A stretch of 64,000 nucleotides of DNA. Source: Pseudaquabacterium terrae (lineage in GTDB: Bacteria > Pseudomonadota > Gammaproteobacteria > Burkholderiales > Burkholderiaceae_C). Where the stretch lies: the NCBI RefSeq assembly GCF_013266755.1, contig NZ_JABRWJ010000002.1:496001-560000 (forward strand), in the 5' to 3' direction. The position numbers and the translations under genes are program-made. Under the pieces are notes generated by a model. It worked only from the letters and a program-made list of their open reading frames with translations, ran no database searches and was not told where the DNA came from. Of this stretch, positions 8,057 to 17,240 are shown piece after piece. How positions within the stretch are numbered: the first letter of the stretch is position 1; the number at the start of each line of letters is the position of its first letter.

Positions 8057-9834
8057 GCAACTCCAAGCAAACCGATGGCGTGAACGCGCCCGAGCTGAAG
8101 GCCATCCTGCTCGGCTTCCGCCGCGAAGTGGCGTGGGTGGCCGTCTTCGGCATCTTCTCCAACCTGATGATGCTGACGCCGACGCTGTACATGATGCAGG
8201 TCTTCGACCGCGTCATGCTCAGCAACAGCGAGTACACGCTGGCCGCGCTGTCGATGCTGGCGGTGGTGCTGTACCTGGTGATGGGTTTCGCCGACTGGGC
8301 GCGTTCGCGGCTGCTGGTGCGGGTCGGCACGCGTTTCGACACGCTGGCGCAGCGCCAGATCTTCCGCGCCAGCTTCGACGCCAAGCTGCGCAGCACCACG
8401 AGCGCGAACCCGCAGGCCCTGAACGACCTGACGCAGCTGCGCCAGTTCCTCACCGGCAACGGCATCTACGCGGCGGTGGACACGCCCTGGGTGCTGGTCT
8501 TCACCGCGGCGCTGTACCTCATCCACCCGTGGCTGGGCTACGCCGCCGCCGCCTTCGTGGTGCTGATGCTGGGCGTCGCAGTGATCGGCAGCCGAGTGAT
8601 GGGGCCGCTGCAGGAGAAGGTGCAGGCCGCGCAAGTCGACAGCAACACCTACCTCGCCGGCAAGCTGCGCAATGCCGAGACGGTCGAGGCCTTCGGCATG
8701 CTGAAGCACTTTCGCCGCCGCTGGCTGTCGATCCACGATCGGCAGACCGAGGTGCAGTCGCGCGCCCAGGAAGCCACGCACCGCCTGCAGACCGTGACCA
8801 AGTTCGTGCAGTACGCGCAGCAGTCGCTCGTGCTCGCGCTCGGCGCGGTGCTCGCGATCAACGGCCAGATCAGCGCCGGCGCCATGCTGGCCTGCAATGC
8901 CTTGATGGGCAACGCGCTGCGGCCGATCGGCCTGGCCGCCGGCAGCTGGGGCCAGTTCATCGACGCGCGCGCCGCCTATCGCCGCATCAGCAAGCTGCTG
9001 CAAGAGCATCCGCCCCGCAATGACGGCGCCGACGAGGTGCCCGACCTGAAGGGTCAGGTCAGCCTGCGCGGCCTGGTGGCGAAGGCCGCCGGCCGCACGC
9101 AGCCGATCCTCAAGGGCATCGACCTGGAGTTCCGCGCCGGTGAGGTGGTGGCCATCGTCGGCCCCTCGGGCGCCGGCAAGTCCACGCTGGCGCGCTGCCT
9201 GATGGGCATCTGGCCCGACACCGAGGGCGAGGTTCTCATCGACGGCACGCCGCTGCAGCGCTGGCCGCGCGACGCGATCGGCGCCCGCATGGGCTACCTG
9301 CCGCAGGACATCGAGCTGTTCGAGGGCACGATCGAGGAGAACATCGCGCGCTTCGAGGACGGCCGGGACGAGGACGTCATCCAGGCCGCCAGACGCACCG
9401 GCATCCACGACATGGTGCTGCGCATGCCGCGCGGCTACGACACGCCGATGGGCGAGGCCGGCAACACTTTGTCGGGCGGCCAGCGGCAGCGCATCGGCCT
9501 GGCGCGCGCGATCTTCGGCGACCCCGCGGTGGTGGTGCTGGACGAACCCAACGCCAGCCTCGACGACGCCGGCGAAGCCGCGCTGGTGAGCGCCGTGCGC
9601 GACCTCAAGACCCGCGGCACCACCGTCTTCATGATCGTCCACCAGCAGAACCTGCTGGCCGTGGCCGACCGCGTGCTGTTCCTCGAGAACGGCCAGGTCA
9701 CCCGTTTCGTGCCGCTGGTCGCGCAGAACCAGGCCAACGCCAACGCCGGCGGCGCCCAGTCGCCTTCCGCATCCTCGGCCGCTCCCGCTGGCCAGAACGA
9801 GATCGTGGCCCGCGCGGGCCCGAGCACACCATGA
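8053..9834 (+). CDS. Type I secretion ABC transporter, PrtD family (second of a tandem pair)
   Basis: The protein has 593 residues and the same architecture as its upstream neighbour: transmembrane region about 25-300, Walker A GPSGAGKST at about 369, LSGGQRQR at about 473, VVVLDEP at about 494. The switch-loop histidine is in MIVHQQN. Both ATPase sites look intact. The two genes are clearly paralogous but well diverged, and they share an ATGA overlap, which favours equal synthesis and a heterodimeric exporter. Typical PrtDEF operons carry only one such gene. The alternative is that each copy forms a homodimer for a different substrate. Its stop overlaps the start of the HlyD-type gene. Confidence 0.92.
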   Translation: MSNSKQTDGVNAPELKAILLGFRREVAWVAVFGIFSNLMMLTPTLYMMQVFDRVMLSNSEYTLAALSMLAVVLYLVMGFADWARSRLLVRVGTRFDTLAQRQIFRASFDAKLRSTTSANPQALNDLTQLRQFLTGNGIYAAVDTPWVLVFTAALYLIHPWLGYAAAAFVVLMLGVAVIGSRVMGPLQEKVQAAQVDSNTYLAGKLRNAETVEAFGMLKHFRRRWLSIHDRQTEVQSRAQEATHRLQTVTKFVQYAQQSLVLALGAVLAINGQISAGAMLACNALMGNALRPIGLAAGSWGQFIDARAAYRRISKLLQEHPPRNDGADEVPDLKGQVSLRGLVAKAAGRTQPILKGIDLEFRAGEVVAIVGPSGAGKSTLARCLMGIWPDTEGEVLIDGTPLQRWPRDAIGARMGYLPQDIELFEGTIEENIARFEDGRDEDVIQAARRTGIHDMVLRMPRGYDTPMGEAGNTLSGGQRQRIGLARAIFGDPAVVVLDEPNASLDDAGEAALVSAVRDLKTRGTTVFMIVHQQNLLAVADRVLFLENGQVTRFVPLVAQNQANANAGGAQSPSASSAAPAGQNEIVARAGPSTP

Positions 9835-11195
9835 GCAACACCACTCCTTTGCGGCGGGTCCCTCCCGCATCCCCGGCCGACGTCACCGATGTCGACGATT
9901 CGGCGTTGAAGAGCGACACCCGGCCGGTCATCCGCCTCGGCTTCTGGGTGCTGATCGTCGGTTTCGGCCTGTTCCTGCTGTGGGCGGCGTTCGCGCCGCT
10001 CGACGAGGGAGTCTCCGCACCGGCCACGGTGTCCATCGAGACGCGGCGCAAGACGATCCAGCACATGATCGGCGGCGTCGTGCAGACGGTCACCGTCAAG
10101 GAAGGCCAGCAGGTCAAGGAGGGCGACGTGCTGATCACGCTCGACGATGCGACCGTCCGCGCCAACCACGAGGCCATTCGCCAGAACTACCTGTCGCAGC
10201 GGGCCCTCGAGAGCCGGCTGCTGTCGGAGATCGCGGGCGCCGGCACGATCAACTTCCACCCCGATCTGCGCGCGAGCAAGGATGCCATCGCGGCCCAGCA
10301 CATGCTGGTGCAGCAGCAGCTGTTCAACTCCAGGCGCGCCGCCCAGCAGGCGGAGCTCGCCGCGGCCCGGCAGTCGATCGCCGGCACCGAGGGCCAGATC
10401 TCCGGCCTGCGGCTGATGCTCGACAGCCGCAAGGCCCAGGCCGGCATCCAGGACGAGCAGGTGAAGAACGTGCGCTCGCTGGCCAACGACGGCTTCGCGC
10501 CGCGCAACCAGGCGCTGCAGCTCGAACAGGCGCAGGCCGAGCTGCGCACCTCGATGGCCGACCTGCAGACCAACATCCAGCGGGCCCAGAGTTCGATCGC
10601 GGAACTGCGGCTGAAGATCGCGCAGCGCGAGCAGGAGTACCTGAAGGAAGTGTCGACGCAGCTGGCCGAAGTGCGGCGCGAGGTCCAGGCGAACCAGGAG
10701 AAGCTGGTCGCCATCGGCACCGACCTCGGCCGCATGCAGATCAAGTCGCCGGTGGCCGGCCAGGTGATCGGACTGCAGGTCGCCGGCCAGGGTGGCGTGG
10801 TGCAGCCCGGCCAGCACCTGATGGACATCGTGCCCCAGGGCGCGTCGCTGCTGCTCGACGCCAAGGTGCCGCCCCACATGATCGACCGCGTCAAGGTCGG
10901 CGAGATCGCCGAAGTGCGCTTCTCGACCTTCGCCGACGCGCCGCAGCTGGTGGTGCACGGCAAGATCGTCTCGCTGGCCGGCGACTCCATCAACGAGCAG
11001 GTCGGTGGCAACGTGCTCACCTACTACCTGGCCCGGGTCGCGATCACGCCGGAAGGCCAGAAGGCGCTCGGCAACCGCGTGCTGCAGCCGGGCATGGTGG
11101 CCGAAGTGCTGATCAAGACCGGCGAGCGCTCGCTGCTGACCTACATGCTGCATCCGCTGATGAAGCGCATCGCCACGGCGATGACCGAGGAGTGA
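9831..11195 (+). CDS. HlyD/PrtE-family periplasmic adaptor (membrane fusion protein)
   Basis: The protein has 454 residues. A cytoplasmic N-terminal tail of about 35 residues precedes one transmembrane helix (about 37-58, FWVLIVGFGLFLLWAAFAPL). A lipoyl-like half domain, a long helical hairpin rich in Gln, Glu and Ala (about 105-300), a second lipoyl half (SPVAGQVIGLQVAGQGGVV) and a beta-barrel/C-terminal domain follow. This is the standard type I secretion adaptor linking the inner-membrane exporter to TolC. Start ATG 9831 overlaps the exporter stop; the end is 5 nt before the TolC-type ATG. Confidence 0.93.
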   Translation: MSNTTPLRRVPPASPADVTDVDDSALKSDTRPVIRLGFWVLIVGFGLFLLWAAFAPLDEGVSAPATVSIETRRKTIQHMIGGVVQTVTVKEGQQVKEGDVLITLDDATVRANHEAIRQNYLSQRALESRLLSEIAGAGTINFHPDLRASKDAIAAQHMLVQQQLFNSRRAAQQAELAAARQSIAGTEGQISGLRLMLDSRKAQAGIQDEQVKNVRSLANDGFAPRNQALQLEQAQAELRTSMADLQTNIQRAQSSIAELRLKIAQREQEYLKEVSTQLAEVRREVQANQEKLVAIGTDLGRMQIKSPVAGQVIGLQVAGQGGVVQPGQHLMDIVPQGASLLLDAKVPPHMIDRVKVGEIAEVRFSTFADAPQLVVHGKIVSLAGDSINEQVGGNVLTYYLARVAITPEGQKALGNRVLQPGMVAEVLIKTGERSLLTYMLHPLMKRIATAMTEE

Positions 11196-11200
11196 GCACG

Positions 11201-12568
11201 ATGCGACGAGCGATCCGCCGACTGCGCTTCACCGCGATCGCCGCGGCCCTGCTCGCCGCCGGCAGCGCGCAGGCGATGAACTTCGCCGAGGCCGTTGCCG
11301 CGGCACGCAGCAACGATCCCGCCTACCGCGGCGCCGGGCACGAGCTCGAGAGCACGCGCCAGGGCGTGCCGATCGCGCGCGCGGCGCTGCTGCCGCAGGT
11401 TGGCCTGGCGGGGTCGTACGCCGACGTGCACGGCACGCGCAGCTTCTTCAACGCGCAGGACCAGGAAGCGAAGGTCGGGGTCGCGTACAACGCCCCGCAT
11501 GCCTCGCTGCAGATGCGCCTGCCGCTGTTCAATGCCGAAGCCAGGGCCCGCCTGGACCAGGCCGAGGTGCAGGTCGACCAGGCCGAAGCGAACTACCGCG
11601 GGCGCGGCCTGGACCTGATCGATCGGGTCGGCACGGCCTACCTGCGAACGCTGCTGGCCGCCGAGACGCTGGGCCTCGCGGAGCAGGAGCGGGTGTCTGC
11701 CGAGGGGCAGCTGAAGCGGTCTGCCGAGCGCTTCCGGCGCGGTGAGGGCACCCGCAGCGAAGAAGCGCTGGCGCAGTCCAACCTGGACGTCAACCGGGTG
11801 AAGGTCTTCGAAGCGAAGGACCAGCTCGAGAACGCCCGGCGCGCGCTGCAGCGCCTGACCGGCCGCGCGACCACCGACCTCAACCAGATGAACCCCGAAT
11901 TCGTGCCCGACGAGCCGGCGCAGGGCGGCTTGTTCGAATGGCTCGAGACCGCGGTGCGCAACAGTCCGACCATCCGCGCCCGGCAGCAGGCCTTGCTCGC
12001 CGCGCAGTTCAACGTCAAGCGCCAGTCGGCCGGCCACCTGCCGCGCGTGGACCTGGTGGCCAGCATCGCCCGCAGCGAGAACGAATCCCTCACCAACCTG
12101 GGCCAGACCTCGGTGCTGAAGACACTCAGCCTGCAGGTCAATGTGCCGATCTACAGCGGCGGCGGCGTCAGCGCCGGCGTCAAGCAGGCGGTGGCGGAGC
12201 AGGCGAAGGCGGAGGAGGCGATCCGCGAAGAGCGCGAGAACGTCGAGACCGAGGTGCAGCGCAACTACCTGCTGGTGGCCAATGGGGCCGCTCGCGTCCA
12301 GGCCTACCGCCGGGCTGCCGAATCGAGCCAGGTGGCGTACACCGGCGCCGTGCGGTCGCAGGAAGCCGGCCTCGGCACCACGGCCGACGTGCTCGACGCC
12401 CAGGTGCGGCTCTTCGCCGCGCGACGTGACCTGGCCGCGGCGCGCTACGACTACCTGTCGGCCCGCCTGCGCCTGAAGGCCCACGCCGGCCTGCCGCTGG
12501 ACGAGGTGACGAACGACATCGACCGGCTGCTGCCGCTGCCCCTGACCACCGCGTTGAAACAGCCTTGA
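11201..12568 (+). CDS. TolC-family type I secretion outer-membrane channel
   Basis: The protein has 455 residues. A Sec signal peptide (MRRAIRRLRFTAIAAALLAA, cleavage after SAQA at about residue 25) is followed by the two-fold repeated TolC architecture, beginning NFAEAVAAARSNDPAYRGA. The LLPQVGLAGSY and VPIYSGGGVSAGVKQA segments are typical outer-membrane efflux protein signatures at the strand-helix turns. The start chosen is ATG 11201; an in-frame GTG at 11192 overlaps the upstream stop and could also serve. The open frame extends upstream antiparallel to other code, but only this part looks like protein. It completes a full T1SS with the two ABC exporters and the adaptor. Confidence 0.92.
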   Translation: MRRAIRRLRFTAIAAALLAAGSAQAMNFAEAVAAARSNDPAYRGAGHELESTRQGVPIARAALLPQVGLAGSYADVHGTRSFFNAQDQEAKVGVAYNAPHASLQMRLPLFNAEARARLDQAEVQVDQAEANYRGRGLDLIDRVGTAYLRTLLAAETLGLAEQERVSAEGQLKRSAERFRRGEGTRSEEALAQSNLDVNRVKVFEAKDQLENARRALQRLTGRATTDLNQMNPEFVPDEPAQGGLFEWLETAVRNSPTIRARQQALLAAQFNVKRQSAGHLPRVDLVASIARSENESLTNLGQTSVLKTLSLQVNVPIYSGGGVSAGVKQAVAEQAKAEEAIREERENVETEVQRNYLLVANGAARVQAYRRAAESSQVAYTGAVRSQEAGLGTTADVLDAQVRLFAARRDLAAARYDYLSARLRLKAHAGLPLDEVTNDIDRLLPLPLTTALKQP

Positions 12569-12579
12569 GTCCGCTTGCC

Positions 12580-13434
12580 ATGAACCTTTCGCTCTTCGCC
12601 CGCCCCGCCGCGCTCGCGGCCCTCGTCGGCCTGTCCGCCTGTGGCGGCGGCAGCTCCGAGGGCCCGGCCGTCGCCACCCTGCAGGCCTCGCCGGCGATGT
12701 TCGGCCGCACGACGACGGTGACGGTGCAAGGCAGCAACCTCGACAGCAGCGTCACCGCGTCGATCGAGCCCGGCTGTACCCAGATGACGCGTCTTGCCGG
12801 CGGCAACGCGAACAGCCAGAGCTTCAGCTGCAGGATCTCGTGGCTGGGCGACCTGCGCGTTCGCATACGCAAGGAAGGCGGCGCCGAGCTGGCATCGCTG
12901 CGCCTGGACATTCCCCTGCCGCAAGTGGCCTTCAACGTGGCCAGCGGATCAGCGACCGGCCGCTTCGTCGTCGAGCTCGATCCGGAGAAGGTGCCGGGGA
13001 CCGTCGACAACTTCCTGGGCTACGTCAACCAGTCGACCTGCTTCTACCGCAACACGCTCTTCCATCGCGTTATTCCGAACTTCGTCGTGCAAGCGGGCGG
13101 GTACACCGCGAACCTGACCACCAAGAACGAAGGCAAGGGGCCGCCGGTCGCGCTCGAGACGAACCGCGGGCTGTCGAACCTGCGCGGCACCATCGCCATG
13201 GCGCGCACGGATGATCCGAACTCGGCGACCTCGGAGTTCTACGTCAACGTCAAGGACAACCCCGAGCTCGACTACGCCAGCGCAGCCAAGCCCGGCTATG
13301 CCGTCTTCGGCAAGGTGGTCAGCGGCCTGGAGGACATCGATCGCATCGCGAACGCGCCGACGACGTCCAAGGGCCTGTTCCCCAACGCGCCGGTCACCGA
13401 GATCACCATCACGGGCTGCGGCCAGACGAAGTGA
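12580..13434 (+). CDS. Lipoprotein with cyclophilin-type peptidyl-prolyl isomerase domain
   Basis: The protein has 284 residues. A lipoprotein signal (MNLSLFARPAALAALVGLSA, lipobox LSAC, then GGGSS) is followed by a short Ig-like beta region (about 35-110) and a cyclophilin domain (about 117-284). Cyclophilin landmarks are TVDNFLGYV, FHRVIPNFVVQAGG, GTIAMART and the late YAVFGKVVSGLEDID. Proline isomerases of this class speed folding of periplasmic or surface proteins. The start ATG 12580 lies 12 nt after the TolC-type stop, so it is probably the last gene of the secretion operon. A chaperone role for the exported protein or the channel is an inference from position only. Confidence 0.85.
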   Translation: MNLSLFARPAALAALVGLSACGGGSSEGPAVATLQASPAMFGRTTTVTVQGSNLDSSVTASIEPGCTQMTRLAGGNANSQSFSCRISWLGDLRVRIRKEGGAELASLRLDIPLPQVAFNVASGSATGRFVVELDPEKVPGTVDNFLGYVNQSTCFYRNTLFHRVIPNFVVQAGGYTANLTTKNEGKGPPVALETNRGLSNLRGTIAMARTDDPNSATSEFYVNVKDNPELDYASAAKPGYAVFGKVVSGLEDIDRIANAPTTSKGLFPNAPVTEITITGCGQTK

Positions 13435-13479
13435 TGCCGCGGCGACCGATCCCCCCTGCACGCCAGCGGTGCTGAGCCG

Positions 13480-14268
13480 ATGCGCTGGCGCATCGAACAC
13501 CTGCCGCTCGCCTGGCCGCTGGCCCGGCGCGACATTGCCGCGCGCTATCGCGGCAGCCTGGTCGGCGTCGGCTGGGCGCTGCTCGCGCCACTGGCGATGG
13601 TGGCCGTCTACGCGCTCGTCTTCCAGGGGGTCTTCAAGGCGCGCTGGGCCGGCAGCAGCGAGGCGGCCGGCGGGGTCGACTTCGCGGCGCGGCTCTTCGC
13701 CGGCCTGATCGTCTTCTCCGCGGTGGCCGAGGTGGCCACCCGCGCGACGCGGCTGATGCAGGACAACGCCAACCTGGTCAAGCGGGTGGTGTTTCCGCTC
13801 GAGCTGCTGAGCGTCGCGCTGGTGATGCAGGTGGCGGTCCACACGGCGCTGCAGATGCTGGTGCTGGCCGCGCTGCTGATCGCCATCGGCGTCGGCCCGC
13901 AGTGGTCGTGGCTGTGGCTGCCGGCGGCCTGGGCCTGGTCGGTGGCGCTGCAACTGGCGCTGGCCCTCGGCCTGGCGGCACTCGGCTGCTACCTGCGCGA
14001 CCTGCAGCAGGCCGTGCCGCTGGTGATGTCGGGGCTGCTGTTCCTGTCGCCCGTGTTCTATCCCGGCGCGGCGGCGCCGCAGGCGCTGCAGTCGCTGCTG
14101 CAGTTCAATCCGCTGACGGCGCCGATCGAGCTGTCGCGGGCCGCGTGGTTCGGCGATCCGATCGCCTGGTCGCCGATGCTGCTGTCACTGCTCGGCCTGC
14201 TGATCGCGCTGCCGTTGGCGCACGCGCTGTTCCAGCGGCTGCGGCCGGGCTTTGCCGATCTCGTGTGA
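13480..14268 (+). CDS. ABC-2 type polysaccharide exporter permease (Wzm-like)
   Basis: The protein has 262 residues and about six hydrophobic segments. The N-terminal amphipathic/cytoplasmic piece PLARRDIAARYRGSLVGVGW is typical of the Wzm/KpsM/TagG family, which moves lipid-linked O-polysaccharide, capsule or teichoic acid across the inner membrane. The conserved LSPVFYP segment before the last helices is present. The partner ATPase gene starts 6 nt after the stop. Together they form a complete ABC-type glycan exporter. The nature of the glycan cannot be read from the sequence. Confidence 0.88.
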   Translation: MRWRIEHLPLAWPLARRDIAARYRGSLVGVGWALLAPLAMVAVYALVFQGVFKARWAGSSEAAGGVDFAARLFAGLIVFSAVAEVATRATRLMQDNANLVKRVVFPLELLSVALVMQVAVHTALQMLVLAALLIAIGVGPQWSWLWLPAAWAWSVALQLALALGLAALGCYLRDLQQAVPLVMSGLLFLSPVFYPGAAAPQALQSLLQFNPLTAPIELSRAAWFGDPIAWSPMLLSLLGLLIALPLAHALFQRLRPGFADLV

Positions 14269-14273
14269 CGGAC

Positions 14274-15473
14274 ATGAACGACAACCCGGTGATCGAACTG
14301 GCCCGCGTGAGCAAGAGCTACTCGCTCGAACACCGGCCGCTGCACCGCCTGTGGCAACAGCTGCGCGGCCACCTGCCGGCCGGACAGGTGCATCACGCGC
14401 TGCACGACGTCGACCTGGTGGTGCGCCGCGGCGAGGCGGTGGGCATCATCGGCCGCAACGGCGCGGGCAAGTCGACGCTGCTGCAGGTGATCTGCGGCGT
14501 GCTGCAGCCGAGCGCGGGCACGCGCAAGACCAACGGCCGCATCGCAGCGCTGCTGGAGCTGGGCGCCGGCTTCAATCCGGAGCTCACCGGGCGCGAGAAC
14601 GTGCGCCTCAACGGCCCGCTGCTGGGCCTGAGCGCGGCGCAGGTCGAACGCCGGCTGGACGAGATCATCGAGTTCGCCGGCATCGGCGAGTACGTCGACC
14701 AGCCGGTGCGCAGCTATTCGAGCGGCATGTTCGTGCGCCTGGCGTTTGCGATGGCAACGTCGGTGGAGCCCGACATCCTGGTCATCGACGAGGCGCTGTC
14801 GGTCGGCGACGGTGAGTTCGCGCGCAAGTCCTTCGAGCGCATCATGTCGCTGAAGGAGCGTGGCGCGACGGTGCTGTTCTGCACGCATTCGATGTTCCAG
14901 ATCGAGTCCTTCTGCAGCCGCGCACTGTGGGTGCACGACGGTCGCGTGATGTTCGACGGGCTGGCCAGCCAGGCGGTGGTGGAGTACGAGGCCTGGCAGG
15001 CGCGCCACGGTGCGTCGATGGCGTCGGACGGTCCGGTCGCGCACCGGTTCGAGTCCGCGGCGGCCTCGATCGGCGCGGTGCGTCTGCACCCGCCCCCGGT
15101 GGGCGAAACGTGGCGCTCCGGGCTCGACGACCTGGTGATCGACATCGAGATGCGCACCGACCCGACGCTTCCCAATCCCACGCTCGGCGTCACGCTGCTC
15201 GGCAGCGACGGCCGTGCGGTCTCCAGCGCCGGCAACTGGCTCGACGGCCAGCCGCTGCAGCGCCATGCCGACGGCAGCGCACGCACCCAGCTGCGCTTTC
15301 CCGCGCTGCCGCTGCTCAAGGGGCGCTACACCGTCTCGGTCTTCATCCTGTGCGATCGGGCGATCAACCCGTATGCGGCGGCCGAGCACGTCGCGTCGTT
15401 CGAGGTGGTCCAGCAGGACCTGCGCCAGGGCATCGTGGACCTGCCGCACCGCTGGTGCCACGCGCAGCCATGA
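14274..15473 (+). CDS. Polysaccharide exporter ATPase with C-terminal Wzt domain
   Basis: The protein has 399 residues. The ATPase domain (1-240) has Walker A GRNGAGKST at about 60, the Wzt/TagH-type signature SYSSGMFVRLAFA at about 148, Walker B DILVIDEALSVGD at about 167 and the switch His in FCTHS. Residues about 250-399 form a beta-rich Wzt_C-type domain (VTLLGSDGRAV, LLKGRYTVSVFI). In known systems that domain recognises the modified non-reducing end of the glycan, which suggests the exported chain is capped. The next gene, with a methyltransferase domain and an ATGA overlap, is an attractive capping enzyme. Start ATG 14274 is 5 nt beyond the Wzm stop. Confidence 0.9.
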   Translation: MNDNPVIELARVSKSYSLEHRPLHRLWQQLRGHLPAGQVHHALHDVDLVVRRGEAVGIIGRNGAGKSTLLQVICGVLQPSAGTRKTNGRIAALLELGAGFNPELTGRENVRLNGPLLGLSAAQVERRLDEIIEFAGIGEYVDQPVRSYSSGMFVRLAFAMATSVEPDILVIDEALSVGDGEFARKSFERIMSLKERGATVLFCTHSMFQIESFCSRALWVHDGRVMFDGLASQAVVEYEAWQARHGASMASDGPVAHRFESAAASIGAVRLHPPPVGETWRSGLDDLVIDIEMRTDPTLPNPTLGVTLLGSDGRAVSSAGNWLDGQPLQRHADGSARTQLRFPALPLLKGRYTVSVFILCDRAINPYAAAEHVASFEVVQQDLRQGIVDLPHRWCHAQP

Positions 15474-17230
15474 GCGCTTCGGATCGCCACATGAGCGAGA
15501 TCAGCGGTTTCAGCTTTCCGCTGAACGTCTACGCCCGCGTGCTCGAGCTGCGCGAGGGACAGGCGGACTACCTGCACTACGGCATCTTCGACCGCCCCGA
15601 TGAGCCCGTCGCCGCCGCCCAGCAACGCGCCAGCGATCTGTTGTGGCAGGCGCTGCCGCCGCCGTGCCGGCTGCTGGAAGTGGGCATCGGCCTCGGCACG
15701 ACGCTCGCCCGCTTGCGGGCCGCGGGCTACGAGGCCTGCGGCATCACGCCGGACGCAAGCCAGGTGGCAGCGGCCCGCACGCGACACGGTGGCATCGATG
15801 CCGAGGTGGCGCGCCTGGAGGACTTCAACCGCGCTGCGGGCACCTGGCAAACGCTGCTGTTCCAGGAAAGCGCGCAGTACATCGATCCGGTGGCGCTGTT
15901 CGATGCCGCGGACCGGCTGCTGGTGGACGGCCCGGCGACGCTGCTGGTGATGGACGAGTTCGCGCTGCGGCGCCGCTGCGCCGACGACACCGGGCTGCAC
16001 GACCTGGACGCCTTCATCGCGCTCGCTGCTCGCCGGGGCTGGCGAGTGGTGCAGCGGATGGACCTGTCGCAACGCGCGGCGCCGACGCTGGACTACCTGC
16101 TGGATGGCGTGTGCACGAACGAGTCGCGCCTGCGCGGCGAGCTCGCGCTCGGCGCGGCCGAGCTCGACGCACTGAACGCCTCCAACCGCCGCTACCGGCG
16201 CCTGTACGACGCCGGCGTCTACGGCTATGCGCTGCTGAAGTTCGAACGCGAACGCCGGCCAGGCTGCCGGCTGCAGTGGGTCGGCAGCGAAGACAGCGGT
16301 GCGATGAGGGCGCTGTTCCGCGGCGTCTTCGGCAACGACATGAGTGCCGAGCACTGGCACTGGAAGTACGGCGACGGCCGCGGCCGCGCCATCGGCCTGA
16401 TGCGCGACGGCGCGATGATCGCGCACTACGGCGGCATGAGTCGGCCCATCGCCTGGTTCGGCGAACCGGCGCTGGCCTGCCAGATCGGCGACGTGATGGT
16501 CGACCCGCAGGCCACCGAAGGGCTGCTGCGTCACGGGCCGATGGTGCAGGTGGCCGAGAGCTTCCTCGACAGCCAGCTCGGCTGGGGCCGGCCGCATCGG
16601 GTGGGCTTCGGATTCCCGAACGAGCGCGCCTTCCGCGTCGCCGAGCGCAGCGGCCTGTATGCCGGCGTCGACAGCATCGTGCGGCTGCAGTGGCCGGCGC
16701 GCCGCGGCGAGCCCAGCCGTTCGGTGATCGAGCTCGCGGCGGCCGACTTGCAGCCCGGCGGGCGCTATCGCGAGCGGGCACAGCGGCTGTGGCAGCAGAT
16801 GGCCGCCGCGTGGCGGCATGCCGTGCTCTGCGTGCGCGATGCCTCCTGGCTGCTGCACCGCTATTTCGAGCGGCCGGGCGTGCGCTACCACGTCTCGCTG
16901 CTGCGCAGCCGCTGGACCCGGCGCCCGCTCGGCATCGTCGTGCTGCGGCGCCATGAAGGGCACGTCGACGTGCTGGACCTGATCGGCCCGCCGCAGGCGT
17001 TCGAGCCGCTGATCGCGCTGGCGCGGCAGCGTGCCGCCGAATGGGGGCTCGAGCGCGTCGAGTGCTGGATCACGGCGTCGCAGGCGTCGGTGCTGCGGGC
17101 CATCGATCCCGCGGCGCAGACTGAGCAGCCGATGGGCATCACCGTGCCGGCCAACGTGCGCACGCCCGGGCCGGTCGACGAGCTGCGCAACCGCTGGTTC
17201 CTGCTCGCCGGCGACGCCGACTTCACCTGA
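15470..17230 (+). CDS. Fusion of a SAM-dependent methyltransferase and a GNAT-like acyltransferase
   Basis: The protein has 586 residues. The N-terminal half (about 25-265) is a class I methyltransferase with the SAM-binding glycine motif LLEVGIGLG at about 67. The segment GYEACGITPDASQV and an acidic stretch in LLFQES-QYID follow. The C-terminal half (about 275-586) begins with MRALFRGVFGNDMSAEHW and contains GNAT-like elements such as CQIGDVMVDPQATEG and FGFPNERAFRVAERSGLY. The two activities plausibly methylate and acylate sugars of the exported glycan; substrates are unknown. Start ATG 15470 overlaps the exporter stop; ATG 15491 is a possible alternative. Confidence 0.75.
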   Translation: MSASDRHMSEISGFSFPLNVYARVLELREGQADYLHYGIFDRPDEPVAAAQQRASDLLWQALPPPCRLLEVGIGLGTTLARLRAAGYEACGITPDASQVAAARTRHGGIDAEVARLEDFNRAAGTWQTLLFQESAQYIDPVALFDAADRLLVDGPATLLVMDEFALRRRCADDTGLHDLDAFIALAARRGWRVVQRMDLSQRAAPTLDYLLDGVCTNESRLRGELALGAAELDALNASNRRYRRLYDAGVYGYALLKFERERRPGCRLQWVGSEDSGAMRALFRGVFGNDMSAEHWHWKYGDGRGRAIGLMRDGAMIAHYGGMSRPIAWFGEPALACQIGDVMVDPQATEGLLRHGPMVQVAESFLDSQLGWGRPHRVGFGFPNERAFRVAERSGLYAGVDSIVRLQWPARRGEPSRSVIELAAADLQPGGRYRERAQRLWQQMAAAWRHAVLCVRDASWLLHRYFERPGVRYHVSLLRSRWTRRPLGIVVLRRHEGHVDVLDLIGPPQAFEPLIALARQRAAEWGLERVECWITASQASVLRAIDPAAQTEQPMGITVPANVRTPGPVDELRNRWFLLAGDADFT

Positions 17231-17240
17231 TGCGCGCGCG

